Assembly: GCA_017938695.1 (NCBI GenBank)
Contig: JAGBBA010000025.1
Span: 1-64,000 of the forward strand
From: Clostridia bacterium
GTDB lineage: Bacteria; Bacillota; Clostridia; Christensenellales; Aristaeellaceae
Reading direction: 5' to 3'
Length of the DNA stretch: 64,000 bases
In this document: positions 44,219 to 52,904 of the stretch, one piece after another
Layout: each line of letters begins with the position of its first letter
Position numbering within the stretch: position 1 is the stretch's first letter
Notes under the pieces: generated by a model
The model's database searches: none
Seen by the model: the letters and a program-made list of their open reading frames with translations, nothing else
What the model was told of the DNA's origin: nothing
Program-made: the position numbers and the translations under genes

Positions 44219-45043
44219 ATGGACTACCAATTCGACCTGGTTGGCAAGATCGGTTCCATGGCCCTGATCCGCAAGGAGGATCAGGACATTGACTATAACA
44301 TTTTCTCCCGCCTGGGCGCAGAGCTGAAGCCCGGCATGATCTGGGTGACCTCCGGCGCAACGGAGATCGGCCGCCTGGACTATATCAAGCGCACCGGCTG
44401 CGAGCTCTACGGCGACCCCGAGCAGGACAAGACCGACTATGCTGCCCAGGGCCAGAGCATCCTGATGCAAAACTACCGGCAGTTCATTTCCCCGGAGTAC
44501 GGCGTGCGCCAGCTGCTGGTGGAGCACACCCACTTCAACGATGCGGAGAAGCGCGAGCACATCCGCAAGCTGCTGATCCGTGCTGCCATGCAGAAGACCA
44601 TCCCCATCGTGAATTACAACGACCCCGTGTCCGACGAGGAAAACCGCAAGATGGAGCTGGCCGCCCGCCGCCAGCGGGGCGACGAGGTCCACGAGTGCGT
44701 GGATAACGACGAAACCGCGGCGGTGATCGCCAACCTGGTCCGCGCCAAAACGCTTCTGCTGATGACCTCCACCGAGGGCATCTACCAGAACCCGGCAGAC
44801 CCCTCCACCCTCGTCCGCGACGTGACCGGCAAAACGGTGGAAGAGGTCGAAGCCGCCGTGCGCAAGCTGCAAGCTAACTGCGTGGGTGCCAGCCGCGCCG
44901 GTGCCAACGGTGCCCGGGCCAAGCTGGAATACGCCCTCCAGTCCGTGCGCAACGGCACCACGGTGATCATCGGCCACGCCCGTCACCGCATCTCCGACCT
45001 GGTGGACGGCAAGGTACCCTGCACCCGTATCGGCGTAGAGTGA
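44219..45043 (+). CDS. Amino-acid-kinase-fold protein (glutamate 5-kinase/UMP kinase-like)
   Basis: This 274-residue protein starts at ATG 44219, seven bases after GGGAGG. The amino acid kinase fold is indicated by VGKIGSMALI (in place of the usual KxGGS), VTSGATEIGRLDY, PIVNYNDPV, DNDETAAVIANLVRAKTLLLMTSTEGIY and the AKLEYALQSVRNGTTVIIGHA end. These features are closest to glutamate 5-kinase without the PUA domain. The altered N-terminal phosphate loop makes the substrate uncertain. No proA or pyrimidine genes are adjacent. A class I array follows the stop. Confidence 0.82.
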   Translation: MDYQFDLVGKIGSMALIRKEDQDIDYNIFSRLGAELKPGMIWVTSGATEIGRLDYIKRTGCELYGDPEQDKTDYAAQGQSILMQNYRQFISPEYGVRQLLVEHTHFNDAEKREHIRKLLIRAAMQKTIPIVNYNDPVSDEENRKMELAARRQRGDEVHECVDNDETAAVIANLVRAKTLLLMTSTEGIYQNPADPSTLVRDVTGKTVEEVEAAVRKLQANCVGASRAGANGARAKLEYALQSVRNGTTVIIGHARHRISDLVDGKVPCTRIGVE

Positions 45044-45199
45044 CCAGAGGGGCTCTGCCCCTTTGGAAACCCCGGGAGGGGCGCTGCCCCTCCACCCTGC
45101 TAAAGGGCCTTCGGCCCTCTGGACTCCCTTTCGGGGATGGCCTCGGTGCGCCAGCCAAGCGGGGGTCACGGCGCGAATACGGTCGCGCCGCGACGCAGA
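45044..45199 (+). repeat. Class I hairpin-array repeat, copy G
   Basis: CAGAGGGGCTCTGCCCCTTTGG, GGGAGGGGCGCTGCCCCTCC and AAAGGGCCTTCGGCCCTCTGG hairpins with AAACCCC, ACCC and ACTCCC linkers follow the stop. The terminal module GGGGTCACGGCGCG...CGCGCCGCGACGC is at about 45163-45196. Confidence 0.85.
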
Positions 45200-45228
45200 G
45201 GAAGCGTGGCTTTCTCCGGGCACACACT

Positions 45229-45270
45229 CAATTCATCATTCATCATTCATAATTCATAATTCATAATTAA
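45229..45270. repeat. AT-rich short tandem repeats
   Basis: ATTCATC and ATTCATA(ATT) units are repeated about six times in an otherwise GC-rich region, just after copy G and before the serine hydrolase gene. Confidence 0.8.
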
Positions 45271-45290
45271 TACCGCGTGGGGGTGGGGAT

Positions 45291-46499
45291 GTGCTTGGCG
45301 AGGCCATCGGTTACTTCACAGAAGAAAAGCATATCCTCTCCTGTTTGAGCGTTACCTGCGGCACGGTGGATGGGGAATACCATGCACTGGGCGGTGTGAT
45401 GGACAGGGCAGGTACGCCCTTGCATGAGGATGCCATTTATGATCTGGCCAGCCTGACCAAGCTGTTTACCGGGCTGATGGTGATGCGGCTGCGTGAAGAA
45501 GGCCTGCTGGATTTGAGCAGGCCTGTCACGGATTATGCGCCGCAGTTTACGCAACTGAGTCGGGTGACGGTGGATCAGGTGCTGGGGTTTGAGATCGCGC
45601 TGATCACGCCCCAGCGGGTGGACGCCCAGCCTGACCGGGCGTCCGGTTTGCAGCAGCTGTTTGCGGTGGATCCCGGGCCGGTGGTTGGCAGGGCGTACTC
45701 TGATATGCACGCCATGGTGCTGAAGTATGTCATCGAGGGTGCGGCAGGGGAGAGCTACATGGATGCTCTGGCCCGGCGCATTTTGCGCCCCTTGGTTATG
45801 ACAAGCACCTTTGCCCATGTGCCGGAAAGCAGGGCGGGGGACTGCATCTGCTATGACGGGGAGCACCGCATCGAGGGGGAAAGGTGGATCGTCCGCCAGG
45901 GCATTGCCCCCGGCACGCCCCACGACCCGAAGGCCCACCTGCTGATGCAGGAGGGCGATGTGTGCGGGCACGCAGGCTTGTTTTCTACCCGGGGTGATAT
46001 GACCCGGCTGTGCCAGGGTGTTCTGCATCTGGATGTTATCGGCCGCGACAGCCTGCGGTACATGGCGCGGAACCGCACGGGCCGCCGCCTGCCGGATGGC
46101 AGCTGGACGCAGTTTCTGGGCTGCCAGTGCTATGTGAAGCATCCGGAGCAGTATTTTTCTGAAATACCCCTGTACATGTCCGACCAGGCCATCGGCTTGA
46201 GCGGCTTTACGGGGCATCACATCGGCATCGACCCGGCGACGGGGGTGTTTAGCCTGTTCCTGGGCAACCGGGTGATGGACAGGCTTACCGTTCTCCTGCC
46301 GGAGAAAGGGAAGACCCGTGCTGACTACGGCCTTGCGCCGGATGGCTCGGGACAGGTGCGTTGGACAGACGGGTGCCTACTTTTCTCGTCAGTCGACTAT
46401 GTTCATCAGAAGGATGCGAAACTGCACGCTCCCATTGGTGTGCTTCTCCGCCTGCCCCGTTGGCACCCGGAGGGCAGTGAATGGCCATCATGCCGGTAA
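45291..46499 (+). CDS. Serine hydrolase of the beta-lactamase/PBP4* family
   Basis: This 402-residue protein starts at GTG 45291, or possibly a little further in; the upstream GGGGGTGGGG is a plausible binding site. The SxxK motif SLTK (Ser 54, Lys 57) and a YSD motif near residue 136 (the YxN position) are present, with GHAGLFSTRGDM in the middle, as in class-C-related esterases. There is no signal peptide, so it is probably cytoplasmic. Family homology appears to end near DYVHQKDAKLHAPI; the final 20 or so residues run antisense through the next, convergent gene. Confidence 0.85.
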   Translation: MLGEAIGYFTEEKHILSCLSVTCGTVDGEYHALGGVMDRAGTPLHEDAIYDLASLTKLFTGLMVMRLREEGLLDLSRPVTDYAPQFTQLSRVTVDQVLGFEIALITPQRVDAQPDRASGLQQLFAVDPGPVVGRAYSDMHAMVLKYVIEGAAGESYMDALARRILRPLVMTSTFAHVPESRAGDCICYDGEHRIEGERWIVRQGIAPGTPHDPKAHLLMQEGDVCGHAGLFSTRGDMTRLCQGVLHLDVIGRDSLRYMARNRTGRRLPDGSWTQFLGCQCYVKHPEQYFSEIPLYMSDQAIGLSGFTGHHIGIDPATGVFSLFLGNRVMDRLTVLLPEKGKTRADYGLAPDGSGQVRWTDGCLLFSSVDYVHQKDAKLHAPIGVLLRLPRWHPEGSEWPSCR

Positions 46500-46611
46500 G
46501 CTCCTCCTGGCCGTCCATGGTGGGCGGCATGGCGGGCATCAAGCCGGTGCACTCGGTGGCTGAGGCCAGATTTTCAACAGAATAAAAGGTGTTTTCGTTC
46601 TTTTCACACAT
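46285..46611 (-). CDS. Small protein with TECTGLMP motif, 3' half antisense to the serine hydrolase
   Basis: The start at the ATG ending at 46611 follows a strong AAAAGGAGGC on the minus strand. The first 46 residues (with YSVENLASATECTGLMPAMP and a TGMMAIHCP segment) look like a genuine small conserved clostridial protein; I cannot name the family. Beyond about residue 50 the frame continues for 60 residues through DNA that codes for the C-terminus of the serine hydrolase on the other strand. That part is probably not original. Either the stop codon was lost or a small deletion joined the two convergent genes. Confidence 0.6.
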   Translation of the reverse strand: MCEKNENTFYSVENLASATECTGLMPAMPPTMDGQEELTGMMAIHCPPGANGAGGEAHQWERAVSHPSDEHSRLTRKVGTRLSNAPVPSHPAQGRSQHGSSLSPAGER

Positions 46612-46643
46612 AGGCAATGCCTCCTTTTCACAGGCATAGCATG

Positions 46644-46678
46644 CCCGCTTTTTCATCATGAGAAAGCGGGACTTTTTT
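46644..46678 (+). terminator. Terminator read from the serine hydrolase side
   Basis: CCCGCTTT and AAAGCGGG arms, then AC and six T residues on the plus strand. It lies beyond the small minus-strand gene, so serine hydrolase transcripts would be antisense to that gene. Confidence 0.75.
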
Positions 46679-46715
46679 CTTGTCGAAAAATCCAGTCTTT
46701 TCGCCCATTTTGTAC

Positions 46716-46744
46716 TTGACAGGGAATGGGTTTTGAAGTATATT
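46716..46744 (+). promoter_or_regulatory. Strong sigma-A promoter of the arabinan locus
   Basis: Consensus TTGACA (46716-46721), a 17-nt spacer and TATATT (46739-46744), which overlaps a second TATAAT. Confidence 0.85.
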
Positions 46745-46759
46745 ATAATTAGTTAAGGA

Positions 46760-46781
46760 AAATCCTAAATACTTTAGATTT
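46760..46781. promoter_or_regulatory. Inverted repeat just downstream of the promoter (candidate operator)
   Basis: AAATCCTAAA (46760-46769) and TTTAGATTT (46773-46781) are complementary except for one bulged base. The position, about 10-30 nt after the likely start point, is typical of a repressor-binding site. Confidence 0.5.
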
Positions 46782-46819
46782 ATCAAAAGTAAAGCAAATG
46801 AATTTCGGAGGACGCCGGG

Positions 46820-48235
46820 ATGAAGGGAATCTGCTTGGTTTTATGCTTGATGATGTTGCTTGGCTGCGCGCCTGCCCAGGCGGAAGAGATGCCCAGCATC
46901 CCTAAATTCCGGGATGTATCGGTGCACGATCCGTCGATCATCAAGGCGGATGACGGCTACTATTATATCTATGGCAGCCATATGGCAGCTGCCCGCAGCT
47001 TGGACCTGATCAAGTGGGAGACCATCTCCCGTGACGCCCAGGCTGGCTGCACCCTGGTGGAAAACGTTCAGGAGGAAATGAAGGAGGCCCTCTCCTGGGC
47101 CCGGACGAACACCTTCTGGGCACCGGACGTGCAGCAGCTGGCGGATGGCCGCTATTACTATTACTACTGCACCTGCGAGGGCTCCAGCCCTCTGAGTGCC
47201 CTGGGCCTGGCCGTAAGCGACAAGCCCGAAGGCCCCTACGAGGATCTGGGTATCTTCCTCAAGTCCGGCATGGCTGGCTACAACGCCAACTACTATCCCA
47301 ATGTGGTGGACCCCCACACCTTCTTCGATAAGGAAGGCAAGCTGTGGATGGTCTACGGCTCCTACTCCGGCGGCATCTTCATCCTGGAGATGGATCAGAC
47401 CACCGGCTTCCCCGTGGAGGGCCAGGGCTACGGCAAAAAGCTGCTGGGCAACAACCACAGCCGCATCGAGGGCCCCTACATCCTTTACAGCCCCGATACC
47501 GATTACTACTACCTGTTCCTTTCTTTCGGCGGACTGAACGCCAACGACGGCTACAACATCCGCGTGTGCCGCTCCAAGAATCCCGACGGCCCCTATGAGG
47601 ATGCCCTGGGCCAGGACATGATCAAGTGCGGCGGCCGCCCCGGCACCTTCTTCAACGATCCCGACTATGTGGGCTACGGCGTGAAGCTGATGGGCGGCTA
47701 CAAGTTCAACGCCGCCGAAACCGACAAGAACAAGATCACCGTGGCCTATCGTTCGCCCGGTCACAACTCCGCCTATTACGACGAGGAGACCGGCCGTTAC
47801 TTCATCATCTTCCATACCCGGTTTGCCAATTCGGGCGAGATGCACTCCGTCCGCGTTCATCAGTTTTACATGAACGATAATGGATGGCCTGTGGTGTCCC
47901 CCCTGCGCTATGCAGGCGAGAGACCGGCCCCGGTGGCGGAGGAAAACCGCGCCGGTCTGTACAAGGTGCTGCTGCACCAGCGTGACATCAACGGCAAGGA
48001 GCATGTTTCCCAGGAAGCGACGCTCCTGCCCGACGGCACCGTGACGGGTGCCCACACCGGCACCTGGGCCTGCGAGGATGGCGTGAACATGACCATCACG
48101 CTGGACGGCGTGACCTATACGGGTGTGATGCACACGGCCTGCGATGTGGGCCAGAGCGCATGGAGCACCTGCTTTACCGCACTGGATGAAACCGGAGCTG
48201 CCCTGTGGGGCATCCGGGTAGCGAAACAGCCTTGA
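46820..48235 (+). CDS. GH43 endo-arabinanase-like lipoprotein
   Basis: This 471-residue protein starts at ATG 46820 after CGGAGGACG. A lipobox LLGC (Cys 16) ends the signal peptide, so it should be lipid-anchored outside the cell. The five-bladed GH43 propeller has catalytic base Asp 37 (VHDPSII), pKa-tuning Asp about 164 (NVVDPHTFF) and acid Glu about 217 (SRIEGPY). The length and C-terminal beta domain of about 100 residues (QEATLLPDGTVTG onward) match Bacillus Abn2, an endo-1,5-alpha-L-arabinanase. It is the first gene after the strong promoter. The next gene starts on its last stop base, so expression is coupled. Confidence 0.92.
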   Translation: MKGICLVLCLMMLLGCAPAQAEEMPSIPKFRDVSVHDPSIIKADDGYYYIYGSHMAAARSLDLIKWETISRDAQAGCTLVENVQEEMKEALSWARTNTFWAPDVQQLADGRYYYYYCTCEGSSPLSALGLAVSDKPEGPYEDLGIFLKSGMAGYNANYYPNVVDPHTFFDKEGKLWMVYGSYSGGIFILEMDQTTGFPVEGQGYGKKLLGNNHSRIEGPYILYSPDTDYYYLFLSFGGLNANDGYNIRVCRSKNPDGPYEDALGQDMIKCGGRPGTFFNDPDYVGYGVKLMGGYKFNAAETDKNKITVAYRSPGHNSAYYDEETGRYFIIFHTRFANSGEMHSVRVHQFYMNDNGWPVVSPLRYAGERPAPVAEENRAGLYKVLLHQRDINGKEHVSQEATLLPDGTVTGAHTGTWACEDGVNMTITLDGVTYTGVMHTACDVGQSAWSTCFTALDETGAALWGIRVAKQP

Positions 48236-51129
48236 TGGGGGTGGATGGTTTGTTGAAAAAAGCATGCTTGATCGTGCTGGCGGTGCTCCTTTTGCTGTGC
48301 CCCATGGCCATGGCAGAGGAAACCGCTCCGGCCGATGAAAACTGGATGGTCTTCTCCAGCAGGACGGAGGCCATCTACACCGAGGCCAGCAAGGCTTACA
48401 CCCTGCCCGTGTACGCTGGCGAGACAGTGGATGCAGCGGCTGACCTGAAGCTGTCTGCCGGCGAGAGCGGCGAGGCCGCCATCACCGTGCCGGAGGACGG
48501 CCTGTATGAGATCTGGGTGAGCTACAAGAACACCACCAGCTCCTCGCTGCCCACGGAGATCACCGTGACCATCGACGGCGAGCTGCCCTTTTATGAAATG
48601 CGCCGCATCAAGCTCTACTCCCTGTGGGTGGATGACGGCGTGTTCCCCACAGACCGCTACGGCAACGAAGTGGCCACCACCCCCTATGCTGCCGATGTGG
48701 TGCAGACCGTGGGCATGACTGACTCCGCCGGGCGAACGGCTCAGCCTTTCCTGTACGAGCTGAAGGCTGGTGAGCACATCCTGAACTTCGAGGTGCAGGA
48801 CGGCGCGCTGGAGATCAGCGGCCTGTCCCTCAGGGCTCCCGAAGCCGCGAAAGAATACGCTGCCGGCGATGCCGCAGGTGACAAGCTGATCGTCATCGAG
48901 GCGGAACAGATCAAGAGCCGCAGCGATTCCTCCATCCGCGGCGCGGGTGAGTTTGACGCTGTGCTCTCCCCCTATGATGTGAACAACCGTAAGATCAACT
49001 ACCTGGACGGCACGTCCTTCGATGCCGCCGGCGACACGGTGACCTACGCCTTCAGCGTGGAGGAAAGCGGCTGGTACCAGCTGGGCTTCTTCTACCGCCA
49101 GAGTGCCAAGGCGGACTTCCCCGTGTTCGTGGACGTGATGATCGACGGCAAGTGCCCCACCACGGCAGCCCAGCAGGTGCCCTTCCACTACGCCACCGGC
49201 TTCACCGCCATGACGGTGATGGCAGGCGACGCACCCCAGACCTTCTACCTGGAGGCTGGCGAGCACGAACTGTCCCTGCGGATCAACTGCACGGTGCTGA
49301 CCCCCGTGTATGAGATGATAGACCGCATGCTCAGCGAGATCAACGGCCTGTCCCTGGAGGTGGTTCGCCTCACCGGCGGCATCACCAGCGACAAGTACCG
49401 CGACTACGAGCTTTTGACCTACATCCCCAACCTGGTGGAGATCCTCAACGGCTGGGCCGATGAGTGCGCCGATATGGTGGCCCTCATGAAGACCTATTCA
49501 CCCGAGGGCAGCGGCAGTGCCTTCTCCAACCTGACGCTGTGCTCCGACCAGCTGCGCCGCCTGGCCGAGGAACCCGAGGACCTGCCCCGCCGCCTGGCTG
49601 AATTGTCCACCGGTGCCAACTCCGCCGCCCGCATGCTGGCCCAGCAGCTGCAGGACATGGCCATCAACGACCTGTCCATCGACCAGATCTACTTCTACCA
49701 GGCCGATGCTCAGCTGCCCGAAAAGGCTTCCGCCCTGGAAAGCGCGATGCTGGGCACCAAGCGGTTCTTCACCTCCTTCTCCGACCAGGATTACGCTGCC
49801 GGTACCGGTGCGGAGGGCCATCTGCAGGTGTGGATGGGCCGCAGCCGCCAGTATGTGGAACTGGTGCAGAACCTGATCGACTCCGAGTTCACTCCTGCCA
49901 CCGGCATTGAGGTGGATATCTCCCTGATGCCCGACGCCAACAAGCTGGTGCTGGCCAACGCTGCCGGTACCGCCCCCGACGTGGTGCTGGGCCTGCAGTA
50001 CGTTGTACCCTCCTACCTGAATATCCGCGGCGCGCTGTACGACCTGACCAAGTTTGAGGACTTCGGCGAGGTGGCCCAGCGGTTCTCCTCGGGCCTGTTC
50101 GTGCCCTACATCCTCAAGGATGGCGTGTACGCCATGCCCGAGACCGTGAACTTCTGGGTGATGTTCTACCGCAAGGACATCATGAGCGGCCTGGAGATCC
50201 AGGTGCCCGGCAACATGGACGAGGTCAAAAAGATCCTGCCCGAACTGCAGCGGCGCAACATGAACTTCTATTTCCCCACCGCCGGTATGGTGGGCATGAA
50301 GGTCTTCCCCGGCACCCTGCCGCTGATTTTGCAGTCCGGCGGTTCCATCTATGCCGACACCGTGGGCGACACCACCCTGGACAGCGAGATCTCCCTGAAG
50401 GGCTTCCGCGAGATGACCGAGCTGTTCACCGTGTACAACATGCCCACCGACGTGCCTTCCCCCGGCTTCTATCAGCAGTTCCGCGATGGCACGCTGCCCA
50501 TCGGCATTGCTGACCTGGCCACCTACAACCTGCTGCTAAACGCCGCCCCCGAATTGGACGGCCTGTGGGACATTGCCCTGTTCCCCGGCCTGATCAACGA
50601 GGAAGGCGAGGTGGAACGCTGGACCACTGGCGGTGCAGAAACCATGGCCATCATGTCCACCACCGAAATGCCCGACGAAAGCTGGACCTTTCTCAAATGG
50701 TGGTCCTCTGCGGAGATCCAGAGTAAGTTCGGCAGCCTCTTGCAGTCCACCTACGGCTCTGAGTACATCTGGCCCACGGCCAACACCGAGGCCTTTGCCG
50801 CCCTGCCCCTGAAGAGCGACCACAAGAAGGTCATCATGGAGCAGATGGAGTGGATGACCGAGGCCCCCTGGGTGCTGGGCACCTACATGCTGGAGCGCGA
50901 GCTCTCCAACGCCTTCATCTCCGTAACGGTGGACGGCGTGGACGCCCGCCGCGCCATGGATACCGCTGTGAAGCGCATCAACCGTGAAACCTACCGCAAG
51001 CTGGAGGAATTCGGCTACTACAAGGACGGCGTGATGCTGGAAGAGTTCCCCACCCCCCATGTAAGCGTGGTGGAAAACATCATCAACGAATGGAATGAAA
51101 AACAGGCGAAGGAGGCGGAAAGCAAGTGA
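48235..51129 (+). CDS. Large extracellular sugar-binding protein with N-terminal beta-sandwich modules
   Basis: This 964-residue protein starts at ATG 48235 (overlapping the GH43 stop) or at TTG 48250/48253 after GGGGTGG. A signal peptide ends near AMA-EE. Two modules (residues about 40-200 and 215-380), with patterns such as [16 protein letters not shown] and [15 protein letters not shown], resemble CBM6/CBM35-like sandwiches. A helical linker (about 390-520) precedes a SBP_bac_1-type solute-binding domain (about 525-950). Ordinary binding proteins have about 430 residues, so it is twice normal size. It is probably the capture subunit for the permeases downstream, perhaps binding polymer and oligosaccharide at once. 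Confidence 0.85.
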   Translation: MGVDGLLKKACLIVLAVLLLLCPMAMAEETAPADENWMVFSSRTEAIYTEASKAYTLPVYAGETVDAAADLKLSAGESGEAAITVPEDGLYEIWVSYKNTTSSSLPTEITVTIDGELPFYEMRRIKLYSLWVDDGVFPTDRYGNEVATTPYAADVVQTVGMTDSAGRTAQPFLYELKAGEHILNFEVQDGALEISGLSLRAPEAAKEYAAGDAAGDKLIVIEAEQIKSRSDSSIRGAGEFDAVLSPYDVNNRKINYLDGTSFDAAGDTVTYAFSVEESGWYQLGFFYRQSAKADFPVFVDVMIDGKCPTTAAQQVPFHYATGFTAMTVMAGDAPQTFYLEAGEHELSLRINCTVLTPVYEMIDRMLSEINGLSLEVVRLTGGITSDKYRDYELLTYIPNLVEILNGWADECADMVALMKTYSPEGSGSAFSNLTLCSDQLRRLAEEPEDLPRRLAELSTGANSAARMLAQQLQDMAINDLSIDQIYFYQADAQLPEKASALESAMLGTKRFFTSFSDQDYAAGTGAEGHLQVWMGRSRQYVELVQNLIDSEFTPATGIEVDISLMPDANKLVLANAAGTAPDVVLGLQYVVPSYLNIRGALYDLTKFEDFGEVAQRFSSGLFVPYILKDGVYAMPETVNFWVMFYRKDIMSGLEIQVPGNMDEVKKILPELQRRNMNFYFPTAGMVGMKVFPGTLPLILQSGGSIYADTVGDTTLDSEISLKGFREMTELFTVYNMPTDVPSPGFYQQFRDGTLPIGIADLATYNLLLNAAPELDGLWDIALFPGLINEEGEVERWTTGGAETMAIMSTTEMPDESWTFLKWWSSAEIQSKFGSLLQSTYGSEYIWPTANTEAFAALPLKSDHKKVIMEQMEWMTEAPWVLGTYMLERELSNAFISVTVDGVDARRAMDTAVKRINRETYRKLEEFGYYKDGVMLEEFPTPHVSVVENIINEWNEKQAKEAESK

Positions 51130-52010
51130 TCACCAAAAAGAGTACGCCCTATCTGTTCCTTGCGCCCTACCTGATCCTGTTCTCGGTGTTCATCATCATT
51201 CCCACGGCCATGGCCATCGGCCTTTCCTTCACCAACTATAACGCGGTGCAGACGCCCGAGTTCATCGGCCTGACCAACTACATCAACCTCCTGACCCAGG
51301 ATACCATCTTCCTGCAGTACGTGCTGCCCAACACCATCCTGTTCTCTGTGGTGGTGGGCCCTGTGGGCTACATGCTGGCCTTCTTCCTGGCCTGGTCCCT
51401 GAGCCAGCTGACCAAGCTGCCCCGCACCATTCTGGCCCTGATCATCTATTCTCCGTCCATGACCATGGGCGTGGCCATGACGGTGGTGTGGCGCACGGTG
51501 TTCCTGGGCAACCAGAGCGGCATTGCCAACTATGTGCTGACGCAGCTGGGCATCATCACCGAGCCCATCATCTGGATGCAGAACACCCAGTACATCATGC
51601 CCATCGTGATCATCGTGGCCCTGTGGTCCTCCATGGGCGTGGGCTTCCTGGCCATGCTGGCCGGCCTGCTCAACGTGAGCCCCGAGCTCTACGAGGCCGC
51701 CGCCATCGACGGCGTGCGCAACCGCTTCCAGGAAGTGTTCTACATCACCATCCCCTCCATGAAGCCCCAGATGCTCTTCGGCGCGGTGATGGCGGTGACC
51801 AACGCCTTCCAGGCTGGCAACATCGGCGTGATGCTCACCGGCTCCAACCCCACGCCCCAGTACGCGGCGCAGCTGATGGTAAACCACATCGAGGACTACG
51901 GCTTCACCCGTTACGAAATGGGCTATGCAGCTGCCGTTTCCGTGGCGCTGCTGGGCCTGATTTACAGCTTCTCCTTCGTGGCCCGTCGCCTGTTTGAAGA
52001 AAAGGATTGA
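51126..52010 (+). CDS. Carbohydrate ABC transporter permease (MalF/UgpA type)
   Basis: This 294-residue protein starts at GTG 51126, overlapping the previous stop, with AAGGAGGCGG upstream. It has six membrane helices and the EAA loop [25 protein letters not shown] (about 190-214), which contacts the ATPase. It should pair with the next permease to form the channel for the CBM-bearing binding protein. No ATPase gene is found in the locus, so a shared MsmX-like ATPase encoded elsewhere is expected. Confidence 0.95.
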   Translation: MITKKSTPYLFLAPYLILFSVFIIIPTAMAIGLSFTNYNAVQTPEFIGLTNYINLLTQDTIFLQYVLPNTILFSVVVGPVGYMLAFFLAWSLSQLTKLPRTILALIIYSPSMTMGVAMTVVWRTVFLGNQSGIANYVLTQLGIITEPIIWMQNTQYIMPIVIIVALWSSMGVGFLAMLAGLLNVSPELYEAAAIDGVRNRFQEVFYITIPSMKPQMLFGAVMAVTNAFQAGNIGVMLTGSNPTPQYAAQLMVNHIEDYGFTRYEMGYAAAVSVALLGLIYSFSFVARRLFEEKD

Positions 52011-52026
52011 GAAAGGAGGTCATCCC

Positions 52027-52893
52027 ATGGCTGTTGGCGGAACCAAGGTCAACCCCAAAAAGTTTGAAAAAGGTCAAATCCCGCTGTACCTGTACCTGAT
52101 CCCTGTGGCGATCTTCATGGGTGCTCCGATCATCTACATCTTCAACCATGCGTTCAAGCCCATGGACGAGCTCTACGCCTTCCCGCCCAAGTTCTTTGTG
52201 AATCACCCCTCGCTGATCAACTTCCAGAACCTGATGCAGACGGCGGCAGGCTCCTCCATCCCGATCTCCCGCTACATCTTCAACTCCCTGGTGGTGACCA
52301 TCGGCGTGGTGTTCCTGTCGGTGATGATCAGCACCATGGCGGGCTTTGCGCTGAGCAAGATGAAGTTCAAGCTGAACAAGCCCATCTTTGAAGTGAACAA
52401 CCTGGCCCTGATGTTCGTGGCCACAGCGGTCACTATTCCGCGCTACCTGACGATCTCCTTCGTGGGTATCCTGGATACCTACTGGGCGCACATCCTGCCC
52501 CTGATTGCCATGCCGGTGTGCCTGTTCCTGATCAAGCAGTTCATCGACCAGGTGCCCAATTCCCTCCTGGAAGCGGCGCAGCTGGAGGGGGCCAATGCCT
52601 TCACCATCTACCGCAAGATCATTATCCCCATGGTGAAGCCTGCCATCGCCACCGGCGCGATTCTGTCCTTCCAGGCGGTGTGGAACAACGTGGAAACCTC
52701 CAACCTGTTCACCTCCTCCGAGGGCATCCGCACCCTGTCCTTCTACATGAACACCCTTTCCGGTGTGGGCACGGTGCAGGGCCAGGGCATGGCCGCCGCT
52801 GCTGCGCTGATCATGTTTATCCCCAACCTGCTTTTGTTTGTGATCATGCAGTCCAACGTGATGAACACCATGGCCCACAGCGGTCTGAAGTAA
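52027..52893 (+). CDS. Carbohydrate ABC transporter permease (MalG/UgpE type)
   Basis: This 288-residue protein starts at ATG 52027 after AAAGGAGGTC. It has six helices and the EAA-type loop LLEAAQLEGANAFTIYRKIIIPMVKP (about 187-211). It is the partner of the preceding permease. Its cytoplasmic N-terminus is short, and its C-terminus ends at the last helix. The gene is followed after 11 nt by the NHL-Yip1 gene. Confidence 0.95.
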   Translation: MAVGGTKVNPKKFEKGQIPLYLYLIPVAIFMGAPIIYIFNHAFKPMDELYAFPPKFFVNHPSLINFQNLMQTAAGSSIPISRYIFNSLVVTIGVVFLSVMISTMAGFALSKMKFKLNKPIFEVNNLALMFVATAVTIPRYLTISFVGILDTYWAHILPLIAMPVCLFLIKQFIDQVPNSLLEAAQLEGANAFTIYRKIIIPMVKPAIATGAILSFQAVWNNVETSNLFTSSEGIRTLSFYMNTLSGVGTVQGQGMAAAAALIMFIPNLLLFVIMQSNVMNTMAHSGLK

Positions 52894-52904
52894 GGAGGAG
52901 CCAG

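Noticed and set aside
44219..45043. Definite glutamate 5-kinase (proB)
   Set aside because: The N-terminal phosphate-binding loop differs, the PUA domain is missing and proA is not adjacent.
4382..45199. CRISPR array as an explanation of the repeats
   Set aside because: Units are not regularly spaced, have no unique spacers of constant length, and occur singly after different genes; no cas genes are present.
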